Shown piece after piece: positions 59,519 through 60,000 of a DNA stretch of 60,000 bases (positions within the stretch are counted from its first letter, which is position 1; each line of letters opens with the position of its first letter). The notes under the pieces were generated by a model. The model had not been told where the DNA came from and made no database searches. It was given only the letters and a program-made list of their open reading frames with translations. The DNA comes from Apostichopus japonicus (Eukaryota > Echinodermata > Holothuroidea > Aspidochirotida > Stichopodidae). The translations under genes and the position numbers were made by a program. The DNA is taken from the NCBI RefSeq assembly GCF_037975245.1, contig NC_092569.1:26923168-26983167 (forward strand), given 5' to 3'.

Positions 59519-59552
<34 letters not shown>

Positions 59553-59698
59553 AAATATATCAGACTTTCAAATACTAAGACATAAGACATAAAACAAAGC
59601 TGGCAAAATACGTAAAAACGATAAAATACAAAATACAGTAAAACAGCACCAGAGATACTTGTGAAACATTGGATTGCACAATGAGCAAGATTACTGAC

Positions 59699-60000
59699 CT
59701 AACGAGTAAAAGATTCATTATGAAGTTTAATACAACGAGGGATAAAGGAGGATTTGTAACGATTCGTAACGGCAAGGGGTAGTCTCATCCGCCCACTGCG
59801 GGGTATTATTGCACTTTCCAAATTAATGTGTAGAGGGTGGCTACTGTTGTTGAGAACCCCAGCAAGTTTACTTTGAAGGTGAAGATGATATGGCGTGTTC
59901 ACTGACTGCTGACGTTCGCCTAGGATGCGACTGACTTGGCTTATAATAGAATCTATCCGTTTTCTGTCGGTACCATTGACATTACCTCCCCAACAATTAA
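59699..60000 (-). pseudogene. 3' end of a CR1/L2-like LINE polyprotein, cut by the window edge
   Basis: On the minus strand the frame is open from the window edge to TAG at 59701-59699. It reads CWGGNVNGTDRKRIDSII, ILGERQQSVNTPYH, SSHPLHINLESA, RSGRMRLPLAVTNRYKSSF and IPRCIKLHNES. This is the usual last block of CR1/L2-like reverse transcriptases (WGGN, HPLH, RSGRxRxP, TNRYxxSFIP). A T-rich 3' UTR runs to about 59551 and meets the (TA)n at the Penelope element. Upstream LINE sequence lies beyond the window, so intactness is unknown. Confidence 0.85.

Larger units (their letters stand above)
56700..59550 (+). mobile_element. Penelope-like retroelement with inverted partial 3' copy
   Basis: A unit bounded by (TA)n on both sides (56700-56737 and 59522-59550). 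The body carries a reverse transcriptase and GIY-YIG endonuclease frame. Its 3' terminal 358 bp (59105-59462) are repeated in inverted orientation upstream (56734-57093). A 31-bp sequence beginning cttctactgattatac recurs directly at 57089-57119 and 59495-59525. Such partial copies, direct or inverted, are the 'pseudo-LTRs' typical of Penelope-like elements. The frame has one frameshift; the element is otherwise nearly intact. Confidence 0.92.

Overview
The window looks like nuclear DNA of an animal, most plausibly a marine invertebrate deuterostome (I lean towards an echinoderm, but nothing here proves the species). It is AT-rich, nearly free of long host reading frames and packed with transposon debris: hAT-type and TTAA-type MITEs, an RTE-like LINE, CR1/L2-like LINE ends, tRNA-derived SINEs, a Penelope-like element and several satellites. 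No bacterial features were found.

The one host gene I can identify is THOC1 (THO complex subunit 1, TREX mRNA-export complex), on the minus strand. Five N-terminal coding exons read in order from right to left: 52490-52458, 44182-44112, 41013-40953, 31271-31086 and 21549-21501. Each has GT/AG borders, the phases agree across all junctions, and the joined peptide follows the N-terminus of animal THOC1. The other exons (roughly the last four fifths of the protein) were not located. Introns are 3.1 to 9.7 kb, so about 31 kb of the window is THOC1 intron.

Layout. 1-1.6 kb: low-complexity DNA with one weak exon candidate. 1.6-5.4 kb: a tandem array of a ~994-bp unit. 5.4-21.5 kb: repeats, a hAT MITE pair, a SINE with a giant (GGAAT)n tail, a TTAA MITE and two weak plus-strand exon candidates. 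21.5-31.1 kb (intron 4): a 651-bp hAT element with perfect 8-bp target duplication, a tRNA-like SINE, two TTAA MITEs, a 169-bp near-perfect palindrome and a (TAC)n tract. 31.3-41.0 kb (intron 3): a broken RTE-like LINE, a CR1-like LINE tail, a ~40-bp minisatellite and two hAT elements with perfect 8-bp duplications. 41.0-52.5 kb (introns 2 and 1): a hAT MITE nested in an old LINE fragment, itself bracketed by hAT-like ends, and a 3.6-kb TA-flanked TIR element abutting a perfect 57-bp inverted repeat. 52.5-60 kb (upstream of the THOC1 start): a 65-bp satellite with dimeric order, a further MITE-like inverted repeat, and a Penelope-like retroelement (RT plus GIY-YIG) carrying an inverted partial copy of its own 3' end. 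At the right edge is the 3' end of another LINE on the minus strand.

I did not find a wholly new coding system. The most unusual objects are the Penelope element with its hammerhead-like motif, the palindrome at 27.7 kb, the 57-bp hairpin fused to a transposon end, and a sequence module shared by different hAT MITE families.
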